In this document: one piece after another, positions 1 to 6,193 of the stretch
Numbering within the stretch: position 1 is the stretch's first letter
Layout of the letters: each line of letters opens with the position of its first letter
Assembly (NCBI GenBank): GCA_050014415.1
Contig: JBEKDJ010000443.1
Coordinates: 1 to 7,809 of the forward strand
Direction of reading: 5' to 3'
From: JBEKDJ01 sp050014415
GTDB taxonomy: Bacteria > Desulfobacterota > BSN033 > UBA1163
DNA length: 7,809 bases
Notes under the pieces: generated by a model
Told to the model about the DNA's origin: nothing
Databases searched by the model: none
What the model saw: only the letters and a program-made list of their open reading frames with translations
Position numbers and translations under genes: made by a program

Positions 1-447
1 TGCACCAACAAGTTTCCTCGTTGGCTGCGCTCAGCGGCCAGGAAAATGCTCGACAAGTATCAAGGAAATCCATGCACTATCTGGGCGGTAACGCCGGAGA
101 ACGTCAGCCTCATCTACGACCGTTTCCTTGAGTTTGATGGCATTGGGGATGCCCTTGCTAAAATGGCGCAGTTCATCCTCGTCAGAAATTTTCGCGTAGC
201 GGGGGGAAAGCAAAACCAGTCCAAGATGTCGGTCAAGCCTGACATTCTCGTGCGCAGAGTTCTCGCCCGAACAGGAATCACAGAAAGTGAAAAACTCCCT
301 CACGTTCTCGGCGCGCTGAGCGAGTTGAAGCTGCCTCGCCCCGCTGACTTTGATGCGTCGCTGTGGGTTGTCGGGCGAGAGTTCTGCTTCAAGACCGATC
401 CCAATTGCAGCAAGTGCCCTCTACAGACCGAGTGCGCATATGTTTAG
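1..447 (+). CDS. Endonuclease III-like HhH Fe-S protein, 5' end outside window
   Basis: The reading frame is open from base 1, so the gene very likely begins upstream; the first ATG inside is at 46. Numbering from that Met, residues 28-41 form a helix-hairpin-helix (FLEFDGIGDALAKM). Asp66 in KPDILVRRVLARTG matches the catalytic Asp of the endonuclease III/MutY glycosylase family. Cys114, 121, 124 and 130 give C-x6-C-x2-C-x5-C, the exact spacing of that family's [4Fe-4S] loop. The hairpin lysine that makes endonuclease III a bifunctional lyase appears to be Ala here (GIGDAL versus GVGRKT), so a monofunctional glycosylase or a non-catalytic DNA-binding protein is possible. The family removes damaged or mispaired bases; the substrate here cannot be read. 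The stop codon abuts an attC site, so this is probably an integron cassette gene. No neighbour suggests a repair operon. Confidence 0.72.
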   Translation, partial: CTNKFPRWLRSAARKMLDKYQGNPCTIWAVTPENVSLIYDRFLEFDGIGDALAKMAQFILVRNFRVAGGKQNQSKMSVKPDILVRRVLARTGITESEKLPHVLGALSELKLPRPADFDASLWVVGREFCFKTDPNCSKCPLQTECAYV

Positions 448-511
448 GCCCAACAAGGCGCTCAACCGGATCGCCCAAAAAGCGGGCTCCCGGTTAGCTT
501 GCCGTTTGGGT
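448..511 (+). other. Integron attC recombination site
   Basis: GCCCAAC (448-454) fits the inverse core RYYYAAC and begins directly after the preceding stop codon. CCGTTTGGGT (502-511) fits the core GTTRRRY if one extra T is allowed. Between them lies an imperfect palindrome: AACCGG (464-469) pairs with CCGGTT (490-495), GCT (460-462) with AGC (496-498), and GGC (457-459) with GCC (501-503). C463 and TT (499-500) are left unpaired. Such extrahelical bases are a hallmark of attC sites, which recombine as folded single strands. An inner hairpin GCCC/GGGC (473-476 and 484-487) fills the variable terminal part. Length is 64 bp, within the usual attC range. The next gene starts a few bases later, as in cassette arrays. 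The degenerate core suggests either divergence or reduced activity. Confidence 0.75.
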
Positions 512-533
512 GTAAATGGAGACAGATAGAAGA

Positions 534-1313
534 ATGAAAACCTGTTTTCTTCTTATTACTGGTTTTATGCTGCTCACACGATTTGCCTCGGCAGAAGAAT
601 ATACTCGTTCATATGAATTCAAGCCAATTCATATTGAAAGAAATCAACTCCTTAAAACTGCGACAGAGATCTTCCTCTATGTAAAACGACTCAATGGCGA
701 AGCGGTTAAGTCTGAAGGTTATATCGAATTGGGCCGTTTTGATTATTCGACGAAGTTGGATCTCCCATTAGAACAAAATGATTATGAAAAATTTCCCCGA
801 GTATCCTACGATAGTTTCTTAAGCATCAAATCTTATGAGGGCACTATTTCAAGCGTTGACCTTCGGCTCTCTGATTATTCAAGGAAGCTTTCTGTCACTG
901 GAACAAGCTACGACCATGTTACTGGATTGATCAATGTGATCCAAGAAAAGTTAGGATTCTATGAATCTCATTTTGGCGGAAGTGGGTTTCGGGTTCTCTT
1001 GTATTTCCTTTCCTTTGCCCTTTTTATACTAGCATGTGCTCCTAATTGGTTTCGTCTCAAGGATAGGGACTACTTCATTATATATGGGATGTCTATTATT
1101 ATATTTAACGTAGTGGTCTTCCTGCCGCCCTGGTCAAAGGTATTTCCTGGTTTTCTGGCTGGCCTTGAAAGCAGGTCATTTCTTGAAAGAAACGCTGCGC
1201 TTTTTACCTTCCTGGGGTTAATGATGACTCTCTTAATTCCAGCCTTGACATTCTTCATGCGGCACAGGCGAAAAAAGACTACACCCAACAACGACATTGA
1301 GACCGACGCCTAA
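534..1313 (+). CDS. Unknown secreted/three-TM membrane protein, cassette gene
   Basis: I do not recognise the family. The ATG at 534 is preferred over the in-frame ATG at 516 because it gives a clean Sec signal peptide (residues 1-20, cleavage after FASA) and has GGAG at 518-521 upstream, although that spacing (12 nt) is long. The 259-aa product then has an extracytoplasmic domain of about 125 residues, rich in charged and aromatic residues. Three hydrophobic helices follow at about 151-171, 180-199 and 221-242, and the tail is basic (RHRRKK). Positive-inside logic puts that tail in the cytoplasm. The gene lies between an attC site and a second attC-like end that overlaps its stop codon, so it is best seen as an integron cassette ORF. 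It looks more AT-rich than the flanking insertion sequences, consistent with separate acquisition. No enzymatic motif is visible. Confidence 0.75.
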   Translation: MKTCFLLITGFMLLTRFASAEEYTRSYEFKPIHIERNQLLKTATEIFLYVKRLNGEAVKSEGYIELGRFDYSTKLDLPLEQNDYEKFPRVSYDSFLSIKSYEGTISSVDLRLSDYSRKLSVTGTSYDHVTGLINVIQEKLGFYESHFGGSGFRVLLYFLSFALFILACAPNWFRLKDRDYFIIYGMSIIIFNVVVFLPPWSKVFPGFLAGLESRSFLERNAALFTFLGLMMTLLIPALTFFMRHRRKKTTPNNDIETDA

Positions 1314-1342
1314 ATCGGCACGGCTCATATCGGACGTTGAGG
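1308..1342 (+). other. Left part of an interrupted attC-like site
   Basis: GCCTAAA (1308-1314) overlaps the stop codon of the cassette gene and differs from the inverse-core consensus RYYYAAC only in the last base. The tract continues to the inverted end of the IS and finishes CGTTGAGG, which resembles an attC L' arm. The matching right core, GTTAGGC, lies beyond the IS at 3147-3153. Joining 1308-1342 to 3143-3153 gives a 46-bp site whose outer arms GCCTAA/TTAGGC are exact complements. The inner pairing is weak, so the site is degenerate or partly lost. Confidence 0.42.
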
Positions 1343-1355
1343 CTGTAGAAAAAGT
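1343..1355 (+). repeat. IS1182-type left inverted repeat
   Basis: CTGTAGAAAAAGT is the exact reverse complement of 3130-3142. The bases just outside (GG on the left, GC on the right) do not continue the match, so the ends are placed here. Confidence 0.85.
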
Positions 1356-1429
1356 TCTGGAAGCATGATAAAATCGCCATATACTCGTTGGTGTGATTTA
1401 AGGAACCGCTTAGTAAGAAGAGGAGGGAT

Positions 1430-2983
1430 ATGGCGAGATATAAGGACTATGATTATTCGCAGGGGAAGTTCATACCGATACACTTTGACAAACAGATCTT
1501 GCCAGGGACGTTTGAGTATAGCCTTCATTACCTCATCGATAACAAAATCGATCTGTCCCTCTTTGATTTACGGTATAGAAACGACGACACGGGGGCTCCT
1601 GCGTATGATCCTGCGATTCTTTTGAAGATCATTCTGTATGCCTATTCTCGGGGGATCACTTCAAGCCGCAAGATAGCGCAGTGCTGCCGGCAGAACATCA
1701 TCTTCATGGCGTTGTCGGCAAACACAGAGCCGCACTTTACGACGATCGCAGACTTCATTTCGAGCTCAGGGCAGGAGATCATCGATCTCTTTCTTGAGGT
1801 ATTGTTGATCTGCGATGAGATGGGGCTGATCGGGAAAGAGATGTTTGCAGTGGATGGCTGCAAGCTGCCATCGAATGCCTCGAAGGAATGGAGCGGGACG
1901 AAGGAAGAACTGCGGAAGAAAAGAGGGAAGATGGAGAGGGCGATCCTGCAGATCGTCAAGCGGCATCGGGAAGTGGATGCGAGGGAGGCAGACCGGGGAG
2001 TGATTGAGCAGGAAGAGCAGTACGTGGAGACGCTTCGGGGGAAGGTAAAGAAGATAAAGGCATGGCTACGGGACAACGAGGACAAGCCCGGCAAGAGCGG
2101 TAAGCCCCTGAAGAGCAATATCACGGACAACGAGAGTGCCAAGATGAAGACTTCACACGGGGTGATACAGGGGTATGACGGGGTTGCGGTGATAGACGGA
2201 AAGCACCAGGTGGTCGTGCATGCTGCAGCCTTTGGGGCGGCGCAGGAGCATGATCTGCTGATTCCTATGATTGAGGGGGCGAGGGAGAACTTCGAGGCAA
2301 TTGGTAACAAGCAGGATGTCTTCGGAAAAGCAAAGCTCACAGCCGACAGCGGGTTTCATACCGAGGCGAATATGAAGGAGGTAATGCAACAGGGTATTGA
2401 TGGGTATATTGCGGACACACAGTTTCGGAAACGGGACCCTCGGTTTTCGGAGGTTGACAAATACAAAGAGCGGTTCAGAAAAGAGAGGGCCGAGTACTAC
2501 GGAGCGGCCAACGTATACAGGCCGCACAGGGATTTTACGATCAGCGAAGACAAGACTCACTGCATCTGTCCTGCCGGGAAACGTCTGTATCGCAACGGTG
2601 GTAACGTAATCGTCAACGGGAACAAAGCTGTTAAGTTTCGGGGTCGGAAGACAGACTGCCGTGTATGTGAGTTTCGAGAAAACTGTTTGAGACATCCAGA
2701 CAGTACTGAAGCAAGACAGGTGTACTTTTTTCAGGGTAGTGCGGGGTCGAGGCCGGAGACGTTCACACAGAAGATGAAGCGCAAGATCGATTCGATCAAA
2801 GGCAGACTCATCTACAACAGGAGACTCGGGACGGCAGAACCTGTATTTGGGAATATCTGCTCCACAATAGGGTTGAACAGATTTAGCCTTCGGGGGAAAC
2901 GGAAAGTAAACACCCAGTGGGTACTCTACTGTGCAGTACACAATCTATTTAAAGTGCATCGATACGGTCTGGAGTTTGCGTGA
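1430..2983 (+). CDS. IS1182-family DDE transposase
   Basis: The 517-aa protein catalyses cut-and-paste or copy-out transposition of the surrounding element through an RNase H-like DDE site. Residues 35-115 form the N-terminal DUF772-like domain (the DPAILLKIILYAYSRGITSSRK stretch, residues 60-81, is typical). Catalytic candidates are Asp142 (FAVDGCKLPSNAS), Asp306 (LTADSGFHTEANM) and Glu470 (NRRLGTAEPVFGNI, the Y-x2-R-x3-E type signature). A charged segment at about 155-215 likely forms a coiled coil inserted between the first and second Asp. A cysteine cluster (378, 380, 410, 413, 419) before the Glu looks like the zinc-binding insertion seen in IS1182 transposases. The start is supported by AGGAGGG at 1421-1427, close to the ATG. 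Length is normal for the family and no frameshift is present, so the enzyme should be functional. Confidence 0.95.
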   Translation: MARYKDYDYSQGKFIPIHFDKQILPGTFEYSLHYLIDNKIDLSLFDLRYRNDDTGAPAYDPAILLKIILYAYSRGITSSRKIAQCCRQNIIFMALSANTEPHFTTIADFISSSGQEIIDLFLEVLLICDEMGLIGKEMFAVDGCKLPSNASKEWSGTKEELRKKRGKMERAILQIVKRHREVDAREADRGVIEQEEQYVETLRGKVKKIKAWLRDNEDKPGKSGKPLKSNITDNESAKMKTSHGVIQGYDGVAVIDGKHQVVVHAAAFGAAQEHDLLIPMIEGARENFEAIGNKQDVFGKAKLTADSGFHTEANMKEVMQQGIDGYIADTQFRKRDPRFSEVDKYKERFRKERAEYYGAANVYRPHRDFTISEDKTHCICPAGKRLYRNGGNVIVNGNKAVKFRGRKTDCRVCEFRENCLRHPDSTEARQVYFFQGSAGSRPETFTQKMKRKIDSIKGRLIYNRRLGTAEPVFGNICSTIGLNRFSLRGKRKVNTQWVLYCAVHNLFKVHRYGLEFA

Positions 2984-3129
2984 ACGGAGCCGGATTGGGT
3001 GATATGGTACTGCGGTAAGAAAAATATCATGAAAAGACGAACATTCCACCAAGGATTGTAAACACTCTCGATGACAGAAAATAATTTCCTATTTTTGATC
3101 CAGCAGAAGAAGCAGTTTTTAAAAAAGTG

Positions 3130-3142
3130 ACTTTTTCTACAG
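3130..3142 (-). repeat. IS1182-type right inverted repeat
   Basis: ACTTTTTCTACAG is the exact reverse complement of the left end at 1343-1355 and marks the right boundary of the element. Confidence 0.85.
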
Positions 3143-3153
3143 GCTCGTTAGGC
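3143..3153 (+). other. Right core of the interrupted attC-like site
   Basis: GCTCGTTAGGC contains GTTAGGC (3147-3153), a perfect match to the integron core GTTRRRY and complementary to GCCTAA at 1308-1313. It lies directly outside the right end of the IS. It is read as the distal end of the attC that the IS split, and as the point where a next cassette would begin. Confidence 0.45.
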
Positions 3154-3274
3154 ATTATCGGAGAGGAGCAACAAAAAAGTAATGCGAGGCGACTTCCATC
3201 GAAGCAGACAGAGGAGCATGGTCGACGTGTAGGCCATTTTTCCGGTTAAGACTTTTCCTGAAAGGAGGTTAACA
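3154..3274 (+). other. Leader of the DUF3237 gene
   Basis: This 121-bp stretch has no convincing ORF. I see no good paired -35/-10 promoter. Its clear element is AAAGGAGG at 3261-3268, six bases before the ATG at 3275 and fully complementary to the 16S rRNA 3' end, so strong translation initiation is expected. If the upstream GTTAGGC is a real attC core, this is the 5' part of a further cassette. Confidence 0.4.
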
Positions 3275-3754
3275 ATGGAAGAAGGAAAGACAACCTTTGG
3301 CTACGGCTATAGTTTGGAGTACATCTGCTCCTTCACTGTAACCCTGAGACCGGAAGTGATCGGTCCCTTGGCAGAGGGTATCCGGGTCAACTACCATTTC
3401 ACTGGCGGCGAGGTGGACGGCCCGAAATTGCGTGGTAAGTTTCGCCCTGGTGGCGCCGACTTCGTGACCATGCGCCGAGATGGAGTTGGAGTACTTGACA
3501 TCCGCGCCACCATCGAGACTCACGATGGCGCTGTGATCTACGTGGTCGGATCGGGCCTGGCATATACCAGCGAGGACACCTATGAGAGGGCAATGAAAAG
3601 AGATCTGCCTCCTACCATCCCGCTTCGAGCGGCCTTGTACCTCGCAACGGTGCATCCCGACTACCTCTGGGTCAACCGCCTTCAGTTTATTGAAATAGGA
3701 GAGCAAGTGCGTGCTCGAAACGAGGTATGCGTTGATTTGTACGCCTTGAAGTGA
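3275..3754 (+). CDS. DUF3237 domain protein
   Basis: The 159-aa protein covers a complete DUF3237 domain. Visible signatures are GGEVDGPKLRGKFRPGGADF (44-63), the DG-x-LDIRATIETHDGAVIYV segment (69-90), HPDYLWVNRLQFIEIGE (127-143) and a C-terminal VCVDLY (151-156). The fold is a small beta-barrel. Members are often annotated as UPF0311 proteins and no biochemical role is firmly established, so none is assigned. There is no signal peptide or membrane helix, so it is probably cytoplasmic. The start is secured by a perfect Shine-Dalgarno sequence at 3261-3268. It stands alone between two insertion sequences, so its neighbours say little. It may be a cassette gene, because an attC-like core lies about 120 bp upstream, but no attC follows its stop codon. 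Confidence 0.85.
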   Translation: MEEGKTTFGYGYSLEYICSFTVTLRPEVIGPLAEGIRVNYHFTGGEVDGPKLRGKFRPGGADFVTMRRDGVGVLDIRATIETHDGAVIYVVGSGLAYTSEDTYERAMKRDLPPTIPLRAALYLATVHPDYLWVNRLQFIEIGEQVRARNEVCVDLYALK

Positions 3755-3861
3755 ATCTCCGCCGGCGGGCAACAAAAGTTCACGTAGCGGCAGGGAGGTC
3801 AGGCATTGACGAGGCGCAAGAGATGATAAAGGATGTCCTCCGCCTAACCAATAAGGATTGA
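3751..3861 (+). CDS. Possible 36-aa ORF overlapping the DUF3237 stop
   Basis: A GTG at 3751 overlaps the TGA of the DUF3237 gene (GTGA), the geometry of translational coupling. It opens a 36-codon frame ending at 3859-3861. The C-terminal half (GIDEAQEMIKDVLRLTNKD) has the composition of an amphipathic helix rather than random sequence. There is no Shine-Dalgarno sequence, and the stop lies in the left arm of the following hairpin. It could equally be the tail of a lost gene or chance. I do not recognise it. Confidence 0.18.
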   Translation: MNLRRRATKVHVAAGRSGIDEAQEMIKDVLRLTNKD

Positions 3862-3887
3862 GACGACTTGAAAGGTCGTTTCAATCC
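3855..3887 (+). repeat. 33-nt inverted repeat, possible terminator hairpin
   Basis: GGATTGAGACGAC (3855-3867) and GTCGTTTCAATCC (3875-3887) form a 13-bp stem with one G-U wobble around the 7-nt loop TTGAAAG. It lies about 100 bp past the DUF3237 stop and would stop or stabilise its transcript, but there is no U-tract after it, so it is not a textbook intrinsic terminator. It ends three bases before the IS91-type element begins. Confidence 0.6.
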
Positions 3888-3890
3888 GTT

Positions 3891-3902
3891 GTTCAAGAAG
3901 CC
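3891..3902 (+). repeat. IS91-type terminal repeat, putative origin side
   Basis: GTTCAAGAAGCC matches the reverse complement of 6204-6216 except for one extra base there (GTTCAAGTAAGCC). Read in the direction of the element's genes this end is ...GGGCTTCTTGAAC, so the transposase-proximal end runs into CTTG, the tetranucleotide favoured by IS91. Confidence 0.55.
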
Positions 3903-4087
3903 CGGAGCGGTGGTGGCTACCTATAAGGGTAATGCTTCTTTGGATTGATTAAGGGAGAAGACTGGTTGAAGGCGTGTGACTTCAAGTTTTCCAGAACAGG
4001 GGCAGACCTCAGCGAGACCACTTGATCAGGAGAGGACAGGTGGGAAGCCGTAGGGTTATCGTTTTGTTTTTTGATACCGAACACCTC
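3903..4087 (-). other. Non-coding 3' region of the IS91-type element
   Basis: About 185 bp separate the transposase stop from the element end. No ORF, tRNA or convincing long hairpin is visible; a run of T and G (about 4060-4073) is the only low-complexity patch. In IS91 relatives this position holds the origin of rolling-circle transfer, so this is the place to expect it. I see no specific origin motif beyond the terminal GTTCAAG. Confidence 0.35.
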
Positions 4088-5179
4088 CTATCCGGACCAC
4101 CTGAGCATTTTCCAGGGCAGCATTAAAGAACGGAGTCTGAGGGTACCGCCACAACTTGGGCAAGTGATGGGCTGCCAAGGTTCAAGATCGGTTTTGGGTA
4201 AGACAACATTGAAGCCATAGGACATTTCGATAAGGGTACTGATGCGATCAAGAGGAACCCCACAATTGGGGTTCATGAATCCATAGTAACGGACTTTCAT
4301 GAAGCCGGTTGGCAAGACATGCTGTAAGAAGCGCCGGATAAACTCCATGACCTCCAGGGCGAGGGTCCTTAAGCGGTGACAATGAGGTTTTCGGTAGCGA
4401 ATAAAGACAGTGCGGTCCTGGACTTTGACGATTCGAGAATTGGAGAGGGCGACTCTGAAGACGTAAGGAGCAAGGTACTTGAGACTTGCTTCGCTAGAAC
4501 CTACGGCTTGGGAATTGACGTTCCAATCGATCTGCCAGACCTCAGAGGGGATTTGGCCGAAGAGGCCGGCCTCTTTCATTTCATCACGGAACTTAGCTTT
4601 GAAGATGATAGAGAGAGCTCTGACGGGAAGATAGAAGTCGATCCGTGATGGGTGCCAGAGGCCATCGGAGGTAGAGAGGGCGCCACCTGGGACGATGTAA
4701 TGGATATGGGGGTGATATTCAAGGGTTCGTCCCCAGGTGTGAAGGACTCCGAGGAAACCTGGGAGATCCCCACCGATGTAATGTTCATCCAGAGCGAGTT
4801 TTTTGATGCCCTCGGAGGAGGCCTTGAACAGGGCAGAGTACGCTGCCCTTTGGTTCTTACGAATGAATCGGCGCAGGTTCTCCGGGACGGTAAAAGTGAG
4901 CAGGAAATGATGACCGGGGAGCTGCCGTTTGATCTGTTTCTCCAGCCACTGGCGGGTCTTATGGTGTTGACAAGCAGGGCAATGGCGATTTCCACAGGAG
5001 CGATAGACCCGATGGAGTTGGCCACACTTCTCGCACTCATAAAGGGCGACACCACAAGCCTCGGTGCGACAGGCGATGATGGCATTGATGACCTTGCGGT
5101 GTGATTTAGGCATGATCATGGCGTAGCGTTGGAGATACTCGGGGCCAAAGGTTTGGAAGATCTCATTGATTGTGGTCAT
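4088..5179 (-). CDS. IS91-family HUH transposase (two-tyrosine type)
   Basis: The 363-aa protein nicks and joins single-stranded DNA at the element's ends. Residues 49-70 hold an N-terminal zinc-binding domain (Cys49, 52, 62, 67 and 70 in CEKC...CGNRHCPAC). The metal-binding HUH motif is HPHIHYIVPGG at 156-166, with His158 and His160 as the core pair. The nucleophile candidates are Tyr235 and Tyr239 in SLKYLAPYVFRVALS, the Y-x3-Y spacing of the IS91 two-tyrosine class. A second zinc ribbon begins at Cys340 (CPSCGG). Length and domain order are normal for the family, and nothing is broken. Its ATG lies within the last 17 bases of the recombinase gene, so the two are probably translated as a coupled operon from one upstream promoter. 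Confidence 0.95.
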   Translation of the reverse strand: MTTINEIFQTFGPEYLQRYAMIMPKSHRKVINAIIACRTEACGVALYECEKCGQLHRVYRSCGNRHCPACQHHKTRQWLEKQIKRQLPGHHFLLTFTVPENLRRFIRKNQRAAYSALFKASSEGIKKLALDEHYIGGDLPGFLGVLHTWGRTLEYHPHIHYIVPGGALSTSDGLWHPSRIDFYLPVRALSIIFKAKFRDEMKEAGLFGQIPSEVWQIDWNVNSQAVGSSEASLKYLAPYVFRVALSNSRIVKVQDRTVFIRYRKPHCHRLRTLALEVMEFIRRFLQHVLPTGFMKVRYYGFMNPNCGVPLDRISTLIEMSYGFNVVLPKTDLEPWQPITCPSCGGTLRLRSLMLPWKMLRWSG

Positions 5180-6053
5180 GGTCGAGTCCCTCCATTAGCT
5201 GATTGATCAACTGGCAGGCATCCTCTTGACCCTTTTGGGTGAGGTGTAGGTAGATCATGGTGGTTTCCAGTTGGGCATGGCCCATGTATCTTTGGATGAT
5301 CCGCAGATTGACTCCGGCTTCGAGAAGATGGGTGGCATAGGAGTGGCGGAGGGTATGAACGGAGACACCTTTTTTTTGGACTCCAGCAGCAACCTTGGCC
5401 CGCCGGAAGGCGCCTTGTACACTACTCTTGGCCATGGGAAACTGGGCCTCCTTGGCTCCATTGCCATTTCGGCCAAGGGCCGGGAAGAGGAGGCGAGGAT
5501 GGCGGTGGGTCCGCCAATAGTGGCGGAGCAGATGGAGTGTGGATTGGGGGAGAGGGAGGTAGCGATCCTTGGCCCCCTTTCCACGGTGGACATGGATCAT
5601 CATGCGGCTGGAGTCGATATCGGAGACTTCGAGGTGGAGACCTTCGTGAAGTCTCAGTCCACAGGAATAGACGGTGGAAAGATAGGCATAATTTTGGAAC
5701 GTTTTGACACGGGCCAGAATGCTTCGGACTTCATCCACGCTGAGAACGGCGGGGAGGCGTCGTTCGGTTTGGGCACGGAGGATTCCGAGGATGTGCCAGT
5801 TTCGTTGGAGGATGTGCTCGTAGAAGAAGCGTATGCCGCAATAGCAGATGCGCATGGTATTGGGGGACCACTTATTAACGTTCTTTCGGTGGAGGAAATA
5901 GTCCTGGAGTTCCTGCTCGGTGATCAGATCGGGGGCTTTGCCATAGAACTGGGTGAGCATGCGAACGGAGCGGGCGTAGGCCTGCTGAGTGCGTTCTCCT
6001 TTGCCATTGAGTTGAAGGGCTTGAATCGTTCTGTCATACCATTCTGTCTTCAT
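5163..6053 (-). CDS. XerC/D-like tyrosine recombinase of the IS91-type element
   Basis: The 296-aa enzyme has an N-terminal SAM-like core-binding domain (about 1-85, TQQAYARSVRMLTQFY and the NTMRICYCGIRFFYEHIL helix) and a C-terminal catalytic domain. Active-site residues are present: Arg134 (CGLRLHEGLHLEVSDID), Lys159/162 (GKGAKDRYLPLP), His233 and Arg236 (HTLRHS), His259 (GHAQLE) and the nucleophile Tyr268 (TTMIYLH). The frame is open to 6119, but the ATG at 6053 is chosen because AAAGGAG lies 7 bases upstream and the longer form adds 22 residues with no domain character. The extra segment diagnostic of integron integrases is absent, so it does not serve the cassettes nearby. It overlaps the transposase gene by 17 bases. 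Its exact task in IS91-type elements is unclear; resolving cointegrates or circular intermediates is a plausible inference. A weak -10-like TATGAT (minus strand, 6120-6115) lacks a good -35. Confidence 0.93.
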   Translation of the reverse strand: MKTEWYDRTIQALQLNGKGERTQQAYARSVRMLTQFYGKAPDLITEQELQDYFLHRKNVNKWSPNTMRICYCGIRFFYEHILQRNWHILGILRAQTERRLPAVLSVDEVRSILARVKTFQNYAYLSTVYSCGLRLHEGLHLEVSDIDSSRMMIHVHRGKGAKDRYLPLPQSTLHLLRHYWRTHRHPRLLFPALGRNGNGAKEAQFPMAKSSVQGAFRRAKVAAGVQKKGVSVHTLRHSYATHLLEAGVNLRIIQRYMGHAQLETTMIYLHLTQKGQEDACQLINQLMEGLDHDHNQ

Positions 6054-6060
6054 GATACTT

Positions 6061-6067
6061 CTCCTTT
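6061..6067 (-). promoter_or_regulatory. Ribosome binding site that fixes the recombinase start
   Basis: The minus strand reads AAAGGAG here, seven bases before the ATG at 6053-6051. No comparable site precedes the upstream in-frame ATG at 6119, so the shorter protein is preferred. Confidence 0.75.
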
Positions 6068-6085
6068 CTTCATCACGAGGGATTT

Positions 6086-6105
6086 CCCCTTCCACTGAGG
6101 AGGGG
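6086..6105 (-). repeat. Hairpin in the leader of the recombinase gene
   Basis: CCCCTTCC (6086-6093) can pair with GGAGGGG (6099-6105) with one bulged base, giving a stable GC stem 20 bases upstream of the Shine-Dalgarno site. It could protect against read-through transcription entering from outside, or be part of the terminus-side structure of the element. It is not followed by a T-tract in either direction. Confidence 0.4.
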
Positions 6106-6193
6106 TTTGGAGGTATCATACTTGACAGAGTGGTATGCTGCCTATCGAACAGACTTCTGGAGTTCTCAGGAAGGGTTACAAAAGCAGGAATCT

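Larger units (their letters stand above)
1343..3142 (+). mobile_element. IS1182-type insertion sequence, complete
   Basis: The element is 1800 bp and is bounded by perfect 13-bp inverted repeats (CTGTAGAAAAAGT at 1343-1355 and its complement at 3130-3142). It contains one intact DDE transposase gene covering most of its length, with 74 bp on the left and about 146 bp on the right between the gene and the end repeats; that right-hand tract shows no ORF. Length and layout fit the IS1182 family. No convincing target-site duplication flanks it: the left side reads GTTGAGG and the right side GCTCGTT. The intact gene and ends imply a recent or still active copy. Confidence 0.88.

Noticed and set aside
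31..303. Minus-strand 90-codon frame
   Set aside because: It overlaps the Fe-S protein gene, whose plus-strand frame has the conserved cysteines and hairpin.
1328..3162. TATCGGA on both sides of the IS1182-type element (1328-1334 and 3156-3162) as a target-site duplication
   Set aside because: The copies do not abut the element and lie at unequal distances from its two ends, so chance is more likely.
3855..3887. CRISPR repeat
   Set aside because: Only one unit is present, with no spacers and no cas genes. It is explained as a simple hairpin.
3903..4087. Group II intron or structured RNA upstream of the IS91 transposase end
   Set aside because: No GUGYG start, no domain V-like hairpin and no intron-encoded reverse transcriptase are present. 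It fits the non-coding end of the element.
4376..5104. Two plus-strand open frames opposite the IS91 transposase
   Set aside because: Both are antisense to a gene with full zinc, HUH and tyrosine motifs, and neither translation resembles a protein family.
5163..6053. Tyrosine recombinase as the integron integrase for the nearby cassettes
   Set aside because: The integron-specific insertion between the second and third catalytic patches is missing, and the gene lies inside the IS91-type element, coupled to its transposase.
5271..6098. Long plus-strand open frame (275 codons) opposite the tyrosine recombinase
   Set aside because: It is the antisense shadow of a recombinase with all catalytic residues. 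Its translation is rich in Gly, Glu and Asp with no domain.
6122..6127. TTGACA as a plus-strand -35 promoter element reading into the sigma pseudogene
   Set aside because: The hexamers at proper spacing (TATCGA, ATCGAA, TCGAAC) are poor -10 matches.
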